From the NCBI RefSeq assembly GCF_018860155.1, contig NZ_JAHKNI010000030.1, positions 14,272 through 65,058 on the forward strand: a DNA stretch of 50,787 nt, in the 5' to 3' direction. The translations under genes and the position numbers were made by a program. Positions 7,539-14,199 of the stretch are shown here, piece after piece (position 1 is the first letter of the stretch; each line of letters starts with the position of its first letter). The notes under the pieces are model-generated. The model saw only the letters and a program-made list of their open reading frames with translations. It was not told the origin of the DNA and made no database searches. Source of the DNA: Nocardia albiluteola (lineage in GTDB: Bacteria; Actinomycetota; Actinomycetes; Mycobacteriales; Mycobacteriaceae).

Positions 7539-7707
7539 CAGGTGCCAGGGGCATCTGCGCTGTATGAATCTCGCACCCGGCGTCTTCGACTGCGACGACC
7601 TGGGCTACGGGGTCGTCGCCCTGGCGGGCCCGGTGCCCGCCGAATCCGAACAGCTCGTGCGCCGCTGCGCCGCCAATTGCCCGGAGCACGCGATCACCAT
7701 CCGATGA
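7516..7707 (+). CDS. [3Fe-4S]-type ferredoxin with CxxHxxC motif
   Basis: 63-aa ferredoxin starting inside the last codons of the P450 gene (23-nt overlap), a strong sign that the two form a redox pair. Ligands are C10 and C16 in CQGHLRC, with histidine at the variable position 13, and C55 followed by proline (ANCPEHA). Cysteines 26 and 51 are additional. CxxHxxC...CP is the pattern of actinobacterial P450-partner ferredoxins with a [3Fe-4S] cluster. Confidence 0.92.
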   Translation: MRVLIDADRCQGHLRCMNLAPGVFDCDDLGYGVVALAGPVPAESEQLVRRCAANCPEHAITIR

Positions 7708-7757
7708 CCGTGCCGCGCACCGCAAGCACCGAACGACCCCGGAGAACAGGAGAAGAG

Positions 7758-8216
7758 ATGACCGAGATCACCCCCGAACTGGTGGCAGCCGCCTACGAGG
7801 CGGTCACCTGCGGCGACCGCGACAAGACCGCGCAGTACTGGTCCGAGGACCTGCGCTTCCTCGCACCGGGCAGCCACGCCGAGGCCGGATGGCGCGTGGG
7901 CATCGACGATTTCCTGTCCTACGTCCAGGGGATGCTGGCCATCTCCGGCGGTACATGGAGCATGGAGCCGATCACCCTGCTGATCAACAACGAGGACGGA
8001 TATTCGGTGGACGCCAATCGGATTCACGCGGTCCGCAAGGGCGCACCGGAGGGCAGCACGTCACCGTTCGATGTCCTGGACATCTCCGGAGTGCAGATGC
8101 TCAAGTGGGAGAACGGCAAGGTCGTCGAGGGATACGGCGGCATCTTCGGCGCCGGCGAGACGAATTACACCCAGTGGTGGTCACCGCTGACGGCGAACGG
8201 GGAACGGCGCTACTGA
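7758..8216 (+). CDS. NTF2-like / SnoaL-like small protein
   Basis: 152-aa protein of the NTF2-like alpha+beta barrel type. Features are an N-terminal helix pair (LVAAAYEAVTCGDRDKTAQYWSEDLRFLAPG), a GIDDFLSYVQGML helix, and C-terminal beta strands with LKWENGKVVEGYGG, the usual 'w.f.dGkI.e' motif. The family covers SnoaL-type cyclases, ketosteroid isomerase-like enzymes, epoxide hydrolases and noncatalytic binding proteins. The start is ATG 7758 with AGGAG just upstream (7748-7752). An in-frame ATG at 7704 overlapping the ferredoxin stop would add 18 residues and is the alternative. Its place between a P450-ferredoxin pair and a CitE lyase suggests it acts on the same intermediate. Confidence 0.8.
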   Translation: MTEITPELVAAAYEAVTCGDRDKTAQYWSEDLRFLAPGSHAEAGWRVGIDDFLSYVQGMLAISGGTWSMEPITLLINNEDGYSVDANRIHAVRKGAPEGSTSPFDVLDISGVQMLKWENGKVVEGYGGIFGAGETNYTQWWSPLTANGERRY

Positions 8217-8248
8217 CGGCGCCCGAGCGCACCAACGAAAGGCGAGCG

Positions 8249-9082
8249 GTGGCCGAACCCATCCGAAGCTGGCTGTACGTGCCGGCCCATCGAGCCGACC
8301 TGTTCGGCAAGGCCATGTCCGGGGACGCCGACGCCGTGGTACTGGACCTGGAGGACGCGGTGCCCGCCGATGCGAAGCGCTTCGCCCGCGACCAGGTGAT
8401 CGAGGCGCTGTCCGCGGACTGGCCCAAACCCGTCTGGGTGCGGGTCAATTCGCTCGACTCCCCTTGGGGCACAGCCGATCTCGTGGCATTAACGGGCACG
8501 GCGGCGGCCGGGCTGCGGCTGCCCAAGGCGGAGGATCCGGACCGGGTGCGCGCGGTGGCGCTGGAGTGCGGGCTGGCCGTGCACACGATCATCGAATCGG
8601 CCCTCGGCGTGGAGAACGCCTTCCGGATCGCCACCGCCCATCCCGATGTCGCCTTCGTGTCCCTCGGCGAGGCCGATCTCATGGCGGATCTGCGACTGGG
8701 CGACATCCGCGCGCTGGACTGGGCGCGGCAGCGAATCGTCCATGCCAGCCGCGCGGCCGGGCTGCCCAGCCCGCCGTTGTCCGCCTGGACGGATGTCGCG
8801 AATCTGGACGGCCTCACCGCCGATACCCTCGGCGCCCGGGAACGCGGCTTCTTCGGCCGCTCGGTCCTGCATCCCACACAGGTCGGCGTGGTCAACCGGC
8901 TCTTCACCCCCGGCCCCGACGAGGTGGCCGCGGCCCGCGCGAGGCTGGCCGACCGGGCGGGCCGGACGGACGCCGCCTGGCTCGACGCTCAGGGCAGATT
9001 CGTCGATGCCGCACTGCTGGCCAACGCGCAGTGGCTGGTCGATCTGGCGGATGCGATAGACCGCAGGAAGATTCGCGCATGA
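8249..9082 (+). CDS. CitE/HpcH-family CoA-ester lyase, copy 2
   Basis: 277-aa paralogue of the lyase at 4587. It has WLYVPAHRADLFGKA with the typical arginine R15, VLDLEDAVP, VRVN, metal-ligand candidates E116 (IIESA) and D143 (SLGEADL), and FGRSVLHPTQV near the C terminus. The start is the GTG at 8249 after AAAGG at 8238-8242, and the protein then begins at the expected family N terminus. It overlaps the MmgE/PrpD gene by 4 nt. Two divergent copies in one operon suggest successive steps on different acyl-CoAs, or a heteromeric enzyme. Malyl-CoA, citramalyl-CoA and related 3-hydroxyacyl-CoAs are the known substrates of relatives. Confidence 0.87.
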   Translation: MAEPIRSWLYVPAHRADLFGKAMSGDADAVVLDLEDAVPADAKRFARDQVIEALSADWPKPVWVRVNSLDSPWGTADLVALTGTAAAGLRLPKAEDPDRVRAVALECGLAVHTIIESALGVENAFRIATAHPDVAFVSLGEADLMADLRLGDIRALDWARQRIVHASRAAGLPSPPLSAWTDVANLDGLTADTLGARERGFFGRSVLHPTQVGVVNRLFTPGPDEVAAARARLADRAGRTDAAWLDAQGRFVDAALLANAQWLVDLADAIDRRKIRA

Positions 9083-10491
9083 CCGACACCCCCGCACAGC
9101 GCCTGGCCCGGCTGGCGCACACCACGGCCGCGACCGGACTACCGCGCGAATTCCGCGACGAGATGGCCAGACGGGTACTGGATATGATCGGGAACAGCCT
9201 CGCCGCCGTCCCAACCGATATCGCGGCGTCCGTCTCCGCCATGGCCGGATCCTGGGGCGGCACACCGCAAGCCACGGCCATCGGCGCCGACCTGCGACTG
9301 CCCGCGCACGCCGCCGCGCTCGTGAACGGCACGCTCGCGCACAGCCTGGACTTCGACGACACTCACCTGCCCTCCGTCCTGCACCCGTCCGCCGCCGTCC
9401 TGCCGGCCGCACTCGCCGCCGCCGAGACCGCTGGCGCGCCCGGCGCGGCATTCCTGGACGCCGCGGCCGTCGGCATCGAGGTCACGTGCCGCCTCGGCAT
9501 GGCGGGCTACGAAGCGGCAGAGAATAATTCGATCTTCTTCGACCGCGGCCTGCACGCCACCTCGATCTGCGGCACGGTCGGCGCGGCCGTCTCTGCCGGA
9601 ATGCTGTACGGCCTCGGAGAGGCGGAACTAACCTCGGCGATCGGCATCGCGTGCAGTATGGGCTCGGGGATCATCGAGGCGAACCGGACCGGCGGCACCG
9701 TCAAGCGGGTGCACTGCGGCTGGGCGGCACACGCCGGAGTCGTTGCCGCAGATCTCGCCGGGCACGGAATGACTGGACCGGCAACGGCTCTAGAGGGGCG
9801 GTTCGGTTTCCTCACCGCGTTCTGCGGTGACCGCGCCGACGCCAACCGCATCACCGACGATCTCGGGAGGCGGTGGGAGGTCCGGCGACTGTTCGTCAAA
9901 CCCTATCCCTGCAACCATTTCACCCACGCCGGAATCGACGCGGCTCTGCGGCTGCGCGCGAAGGGCGTGGTCCCGGAATCGATCACGGCCCTGACGCTTG
10001 GGGTTCCCGCGCCGGTGGTACATACGATCGGCGAACCGCGCGAGGCCAAGATCGCGCCGATCTCGGGCTATCACGGTGCGTTCAGCGGACCGTTCACGGT
10101 CGCCGCGGCTCTGCTGGGTGGGGGCGGGCTCGGGGTGTCCCATGCCGACTTCACCGACTCCGCCGTGCGTGCTGCGGACCGGCTCGCACTGGCCAGGAAG
10201 GTTCGCGTCATCGCGGACGCGGAGTGCACCAGCATCTTTCCGCACCAATTCCCCGCAGTGCTGACCGCCGAACTCGCCGATGGTTCCAGCTATGTCGAGC
10301 GTGTTCGGGCGAATCGCGGTGGTCCCGACAATCCGCTCACCCCAGCGGAACTGGTCACCAAGTTCCGGGCCAATGCCCGGCGGACACTGACCTCCGGGCA
10401 GGCCGACCACGTCGCGGAGTTGACGACCGAGCTGCCGACGGCACCCGACATCGGCACGTTGACCGCCATTCTGCGCGGCCGGAAGACATGA
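9079..10491 (+). CDS. MmgE/PrpD-family protein (2-methylcitrate dehydratase / cis-aconitate decarboxylase fold)
   Basis: 470-aa protein of the MmgE/PrpD family, a normal family length. Signature segments are LVNGTLAHSLDFDDTH at about residues 80-95, the RGLHATSICGTVGAA helix, and RLFVKPYPCNHFTHAGIDA in the second half. Characterised relatives are 2-methylcitrate dehydratase PrpD, cis-aconitate decarboxylase (itaconate formation) and iminodisuccinate epimerase, all acting on small di- or tricarboxylates. It is the last gene of the operon and coupled to CitE copy 2 by an ATGA overlap. No prpB or prpC homologue is near, so this is not a methylcitrate-cycle locus. A role in making or remodelling a small acid building block is inferred. 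Confidence 0.86.
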   Translation: MTDTPAQRLARLAHTTAATGLPREFRDEMARRVLDMIGNSLAAVPTDIAASVSAMAGSWGGTPQATAIGADLRLPAHAAALVNGTLAHSLDFDDTHLPSVLHPSAAVLPAALAAAETAGAPGAAFLDAAAVGIEVTCRLGMAGYEAAENNSIFFDRGLHATSICGTVGAAVSAGMLYGLGEAELTSAIGIACSMGSGIIEANRTGGTVKRVHCGWAAHAGVVAADLAGHGMTGPATALEGRFGFLTAFCGDRADANRITDDLGRRWEVRRLFVKPYPCNHFTHAGIDAALRLRAKGVVPESITALTLGVPAPVVHTIGEPREAKIAPISGYHGAFSGPFTVAAALLGGGGLGVSHADFTDSAVRAADRLALARKVRVIADAECTSIFPHQFPAVLTAELADGSSYVERVRANRGGPDNPLTPAELVTKFRANARRTLTSGQADHVAELTTELPTAPDIGTLTAILRGRKT

Positions 10492-11421
10492 GGCGCTCGG
10501 TATTTCGACGACCGATGCGAAAGGGGAGATTTCGCGTACTGCCAATTTCGATCGAATTCACCCATGCGAATGTGCCGCCATTTCCTACTGCCGGAATATT
10601 CACGATCCGAGCACTCGTCAGAAATTACCCTGCCTCGAGTCAGCAAGATATCGGCATCCGGTCGTCACCCCCCGGTTCCCGGCACTGTGACGCCACCGAC
10701 ACATGTGCGCCTCCTGCGAGACGCACTCGAACATCTCACTGCCACAGTCGATACGACTCTGGTTCACCAGCTACACAGGCGAATTCCACTGCTGCCGTGC
10801 ATCTTCGACCTTCGATAGCACCGGCGGACCCTGAGCTCGCCCGCGAGCACGGGCCAGGACCGGTTTTCCAGCACGGGATAGAACCAGGTGGTATCATCCT
10901 ATTACCTAGCTGCACAACAGGTTTCATGCATAGAGTGGGGGGTTGCCGATGCCGGGTCTGCATCGCACGCCTGTCGGCTATTCGCCGATCGCAGCATCGC
11001 ACCGGCAACAACGCCCTCCCCCTCGGCTCATCGCCTTCCCCGCACCCGGCAGCCGTCTGCGACGGCCGTTCCGGTCCCACTCCACGACACCGAGCCCCGA
11101 CGGATCGCCGTATCGATGCAATTCTGCAGTCGATACGAAAGTTCTACACCCGCCTTACCGATTGCTGTCGGACCACCCGCCGTATTTCGTCACATCGATG
11201 GACAGAACGGCGAGCGGATGAGACACTCGAATATAGGCGTTCGCGCAGCCCCATGTCGTAGCGAACCCTGTCACCCACTGCAGGGTCCGGCACTAATCAG
11301 CCGGTTCTTTCATAGGATTCCGAACCCCGGGTTCATAGAGGGGAGATTTGCCTGAAGATGCTCCATACAGTCAGGTCGGTACAAAGCATCCGAAGATGTT
11401 CTCGCTATCTGGAGACTGCAA
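10492..11421. other. 930-nt stretch without a convincing gene
   Basis: Composition is visibly less GC-rich than in the flanking genes, and the open frames here (for example 10564-10818, 10949-11221, 10888-11355) overlap one another, are rich in Arg, Pro and Ser, and match no family I recognise. The only start with a good ribosome binding site is ATG 10949, preceded by a run of six G; its 90-aa product is low-complexity. Small inverted repeats occur at 10517-10535 (GCGAAA stem) and near 11322 (GAACCC-C-GGGTTC). A GTACAAAG sequence at 11379 resembles the cluster half-site weakly. It could be a regulatory leader for the LuxR-type gene or the remains of a lost gene. Confidence 0.5.
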
Positions 11422-11790
11422 ATGAGAGAATCCGCCAGTGATATTGGCTTACCCAGTTCGATCGCCAGAGAAAACCACTTTTCCGCAACTGATTCGAGCG
11501 AACTACCTGGGTGGTATAGCAATACCGTGAGAGTTTCGTCGCTGTCCCCCCGGGAGTTCGAGGTCTTCGTGGAGCTCGGCAGCGGCAGTTCGAACCAGAC
11601 CATCAGCAGAAAGCTGAAAATAACAGTGCGGACGGTTAAGGCTCATGTAGCACACATCATGGAAAAACTCGGTGTCGAGTCACGCCTTCAAGCAGGACTG
11701 ATCTCCTACGCCTACCACAGCGCCCACCACTCGGACCTCGCGGGCGAATGTCCGCAATGCGGATTCAACGAATCACGAAGGATCGGCTAG
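11422..11790 (+). CDS. Small orphan LuxR-type (GerE) HTH regulator
   Basis: 122-aa protein consisting essentially of a LuxR/GerE DNA-binding domain at about residues 41-97 (LSPREFEVFVELGSGSSNQT, then TVRTVKAHVAHIMEKLGV). There is no receiver, autoinducer-binding or LAL ATPase domain in front, only about 40 Ser-rich residues. A short C-terminal tail carries CPQC (110-113), a possible metal-binding pair. GGAG at 11411-11414 supports the ATG at 11422. It is followed after 9 nt by the 126-aa unknown gene. It is the only DNA-binding regulator in the window and so a candidate cluster regulator, but LuxR-type sites do not usually look like the GTAC-containing operator found here, so that link is open. 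Confidence 0.8.
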   Translation: MRESASDIGLPSSIARENHFSATDSSELPGWYSNTVRVSSLSPREFEVFVELGSGSSNQTISRKLKITVRTVKAHVAHIMEKLGVESRLQAGLISYAYHSAHHSDLAGECPQCGFNESRRIG

Positions 11791-11799
11791 GGGTACACG

Positions 11800-12180
11800 A
11801 TGTGCACTATGTTGGATAGGCACGGATGGCCGCTCGAAATCGGCGACCGCGTGACGGTCGTCGGTGAATGCCACCATGAACACTGCCTGTACGGCGCCTC
11901 CGGATTGATCGTGGACCTGGATGAAGAGCTCATCGATGTCGAGATCGAGTGCCGAACTCGATCCGACGACCACGGGCGAACCGTGCGGATCTCCCCGACG
12001 GACCTGGAATACGGCACCGGGCACGGCACACTCGTACGAAAAAACACGCCGAGTTCGCCGCAGGGTCCCGAGATACACTGCGTGCAGAACGCCATCGATA
12101 TCGCAATTCGCCATTCCATCATCGCCCGGCCCCAGGGAGACGAGATACTCGCGGTCTGGCTGCGCGAGCACGAGAGGTAA
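11800..12180 (+). CDS. Protein of unknown function (possible SH3/KOW-like N-terminal half)
   Basis: 126-aa acidic protein I do not recognise. The first 75 residues look like a small beta-barrel: GDRVTVVGECHHEH, then GLIVDLDEELIDVEIE, then RTVRISPTDLEY, a pattern reminiscent of KOW or SH3-like folds. A Cys/His cluster (ECHHEHC, residues 28-34) could bind metal. The C-terminal part is predicted helical. AGGGG just before ATG 11800 is a good ribosome binding site and the gene begins 9 nt after the LuxR-type stop, so the two are likely co-transcribed. A double hairpin follows. The function is unknown; being paired with an orphan HTH protein suggests a regulatory partner. Confidence 0.65.
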   Translation: MCTMLDRHGWPLEIGDRVTVVGECHHEHCLYGASGLIVDLDEELIDVEIECRTRSDDHGRTVRISPTDLEYGTGHGTLVRKNTPSSPQGPEIHCVQNAIDIAIRHSIIARPQGDEILAVWLREHER

Positions 12181-12212
12181 TTCCGCGAGGGCCGACAGCT
12201 CCGAACGCTGAT

Positions 12213-12249
12213 GCCGCCGTGGCCTCGATATCGAGGATGCGGCGGTTTT
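12213..12249 (+). terminator. Intrinsic terminator after the LuxR-type/unknown gene pair
   Basis: Hairpin with an inner perfect palindrome CCTCGATATCGAGG flanked by GCCGCC and GGCGG arms, followed by TTTT. It lies about 30 nt after the stop at 12180 on the plus strand. Confidence 0.75.
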
Positions 12250-12281
12250 CACGTGGGCGCGGTGGCCGCCGCACACGGCAG

Positions 12282-12307
12282 CTCGGCACACGGGCCCGTG
12301 TGCCGAG
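12282..12307. terminator. Perfect palindrome before the convergent MFS gene end
   Basis: Two adjoining 13-nt arms (CTCGGCACACGGG and its complement) form a 26-nt perfect palindrome 15 nt beyond the stop of the minus-strand MFS gene. It probably terminates transcription in that direction and backs up the hairpin at 12213. Confidence 0.7.
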
Positions 12308-12321
12308 ACGATACGGCGCGA

Positions 12322-13785
12322 TCAAGCTGGTGCGTCCGGTGGGCGATCCCGGGGAAGCGCCAGTGCCAGGAGGGCGCTGACGATGGATACGACCGCAGCG
12401 GCCAGGAGTGCGGCGCGGTAACCGCCGGCCAGCGCGGCCGCGGAGTTGCCCACGGTGCGCTGGGTGACCATGGCCGCGAGGCTGCCGAAGGCCGCCACAC
12501 CGATGGCGCCGCCGACCTGGCGGGTCGTCGTCGCCACTCCGGAGACGAGGCCCGCGCTGTCCTCGGGGGCGCCGGCGGTGGCCGCGATCGTCATGCACGG
12601 CAGCGTCAGTCCCATGCCCAGGCTGAGCGACTCCAGGGGAAACAGGACCGAGCCGAGATAGCCGCCGTGTGCGGGCAGGCGTGAAATCCACACCAGACCG
12701 GCGGCGTAGACGATCGGGCCGATGATCAGCAATCGGCGCGCACCCGTCCGCTTCACCAATTGTCCGGTCAGGGTGACGACGAGAAAAGTGGTCATCCCGG
12801 AGGGCAGTTCGGCCAGGCCCGCCTTCTCCGGCCCGTAGCCCAGAACCTTCTGGATGTAGAGCGTGATCATGAAAACCTGCGCGTTGATCGCGCTGGTGCC
12901 CACGAAGGACACCACATTTGCCATCGAGATCGAGCGCGACCGAAACAGGTCCAACGGCACCAGCGGATTCTTCGACCGCCGCTCGATGACAACGAACGCA
13001 ATCAACAGGACGGCGGCCACGGCGAAGGACACGACCGTGTAGGCGGACCCCCAGGAGTGTTTCTGGAGGCCGATGGTCGCGTACACCGCCGCGGCCACAC
13101 CGCCGACCACGCTGAGCGCGCCCGGGATATCCAGCGACGAGATCCTGGCGGGGGCCACCGACCGACGGGTCAGCGTCCGGGTGCCGAAGATCAACAGCAG
13201 GCAACCGATCGGCAGGCAGATGAACAGCACCGAGCGCCAGCCCAGGTGCTGGGTCAGCACGCCGCCGAGTACCACGCCGCTGGTCCCGCCGATGATGCTG
13301 ACCGCGCCCCAGATCGCGATCGCGCGGTTGCGCCGGTTCTTGTCCTGGTAGGCGGCCAGGATCAGCCCGAGCGTGGACGGCATCAGAATCGCACCACTGA
13401 TTCCGTGGATTGCCCGCGCGGCCACCAACTCCCCGCCGTTCTGCGCGAATCCGCCCAGCACGCTGCCGAAGGTGAACATCCACAATCCGGCCAGGAACAC
13501 CTCCCGCCGGCCGAGCAGATCACTGATACGACCGCCGAACAGCAGCAATCCGCCGAACACCAGGGTGTAGGAATTCACCACCCATTGGAGCCCGCTCGCA
13601 TCCAATCCCAGGCTGCGCTGAATCGAGGGAAGTGCGATGCTCGTGACCGAGAGATCGAATTGCACCATGAATTGCGCAACCATGGCGATCACCGCGACAT
13701 ACCACAGCGGACCACGGACCACGGAAATCCGAGCATCGACCCGAGAAGTCACACTCGGGCCACTGTCGACAACCTCACCCACCAC
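12322..13785 (-). CDS. MFS drug exporter, DHA2 family (14 transmembrane segments)
   Basis: 487-aa major facilitator of the EmrB/QacA-like DHA2 family. Landmarks are the first helix with QFDLSVTSIALP, motif A as GGRISDLLGRREVF between TM2 and TM3, and motif C as SGVVLGGVLTQHLGWR in TM5. Hydrophobic segments follow through to about residue 470, consistent with 14 TM helices. It likely exports the cluster product across the membrane and gives self-resistance. The start is the GTG at 13785 with GAGAAAGGTGG upstream; a second GTG follows directly as codon 2. It is transcribed away from the PKS, and its promoter carries the same half-site and -35/-10 spacing as the PKS promoter, so it appears co-regulated. 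Confidence 0.92.
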   Translation of the reverse strand: MVGEVVDSGPSVTSRVDARISVVRGPLWYVAVIAMVAQFMVQFDLSVTSIALPSIQRSLGLDASGLQWVVNSYTLVFGGLLLFGGRISDLLGRREVFLAGLWMFTFGSVLGGFAQNGGELVAARAIHGISGAILMPSTLGLILAAYQDKNRRNRAIAIWGAVSIIGGTSGVVLGGVLTQHLGWRSVLFICLPIGCLLLIFGTRTLTRRSVAPARISSLDIPGALSVVGGVAAAVYATIGLQKHSWGSAYTVVSFAVAAVLLIAFVVIERRSKNPLVPLDLFRSRSISMANVVSFVGTSAINAQVFMITLYIQKVLGYGPEKAGLAELPSGMTTFLVVTLTGQLVKRTGARRLLIIGPIVYAAGLVWISRLPAHGGYLGSVLFPLESLSLGMGLTLPCMTIAATAGAPEDSAGLVSGVATTTRQVGGAIGVAAFGSLAAMVTQRTVGNSAAALAGGYRAALLAAAVVSIVSALLALALPRDRPPDAPA

Positions 13786-13812
13786 CGTCCCACCTTTCTC
13801 TACACTGGGAAC

Positions 13813-13855
13813 TTTCTACGTGATATTCGTCCGGATGTAAATTGACCTTTCGTAC
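13813..13855 (-). promoter_or_regulatory. Promoter of the MFS exporter gene
   Basis: On the minus strand: half-site GTACGAAAGGTCAA (13855-13842), -35 TTTACA (13841-13836), a 17-nt spacer, and -10 TAGAAA (13818-13813). Only one half-site is present, with no mirrored arm. The predicted transcript would have a leader of about 20 nt containing the ribosome binding site. Confidence 0.6.
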
Positions 13856-14002
13856 GATACGTTTTCCGGTGGCGTTCGAGCGGCCCGGCGGTGCGCATGA
13901 CCTGCGCAAATAGACGGAAAACGTGTCGCGAGGTACGCCCTGCGACAATTTTGTTCCGGCCTGCGAGAATACACATCGAGAAGTCTGCGATTATTGCCCG
14001 AG

Positions 14003-14051
14003 GAATGGACCTTGGTACATGTAATTTTCGCCGATGTACCAAGGTTCACTT
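14003..14051. promoter_or_regulatory. Palindromic operator upstream of the PKS (site B)
   Basis: Two 16-nt arms (14003-14018 and 14036-14051) pair at 13 of 16 positions. The inner 12 nt, ACCTTGGTACAT and ATGTACCAAGGT, pair perfectly around a 13-nt centre. Aligned with site A in the opposite orientation, the outer stretch ATGCGTAAAGTG is identical and 21 of 23 leading bases match. The centre is 3 nt longer than in site A, a difference a regulator would have to tolerate unless each arm is bound separately. Confidence 0.7.
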
Positions 14052-14079
14052 TACGCATCGGGTGCGATATTTGTAGAAA
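14036..14079 (+). promoter_or_regulatory. Promoter of the PKS operon
   Basis: Half-site GTACCAAGGTTCAC (14036-14049), -35 TTTACG (14050-14055), an 18-nt spacer, and -10 TAGAAA (14074-14079). Transcription would begin near 14086. The three PKS genes follow with gaps of only 46 and 15 nt, so this promoter probably drives all of them. Confidence 0.65.
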
Positions 14080-14199
14080 CAAGTAAGCCTGCGACGCACC
14101 GCGCGGCACGCATTCGCACTTTTCTCGGGAAACCGATCCGCAAATCGGCGGAGAGTCGCCGCCGGCGCCATGAGCGTGAACCCATGAAGGGGGATGAAG

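Larger units (their letters stand above)
13786..14199. other. Intergenic region between MFS exporter and first PKS gene
   Basis: About 410 nt without a gene. It holds the MFS promoter (13813-13855), a GC-mixed spacer at roughly 13870-13990, the second copy of the palindromic operator (14003-14051), the PKS promoter (to 14079), and a leader of about 115 nt ending in AAGGGGG at 14187-14193. Short open frames across it run through these sites and are not credible genes. Confidence 0.75.

Noticed and set aside
9079..10491. A methylcitrate-cycle (prp) locus
   Set aside because: Only the PrpD-like protein is present. There is no citrate/methylcitrate synthase or methylisocitrate lyase beside it, and CitE-like lyases are a different family from PrpB.
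10564..11355. Several overlapping open frames (10564-10818, 10949-11221, 10888-11355)
   Set aside because: They overlap in different frames, are low-complexity and Arg/Pro/Ser-rich, match no known family and lack a consistent codon pattern. Only one has a plausible ribosome binding site.
13800..14109. Short minus- and plus-strand open frames in the MFS-PKS intergenic region
   Set aside because: They cover the operator and promoter sequences and encode no recognisable domain.
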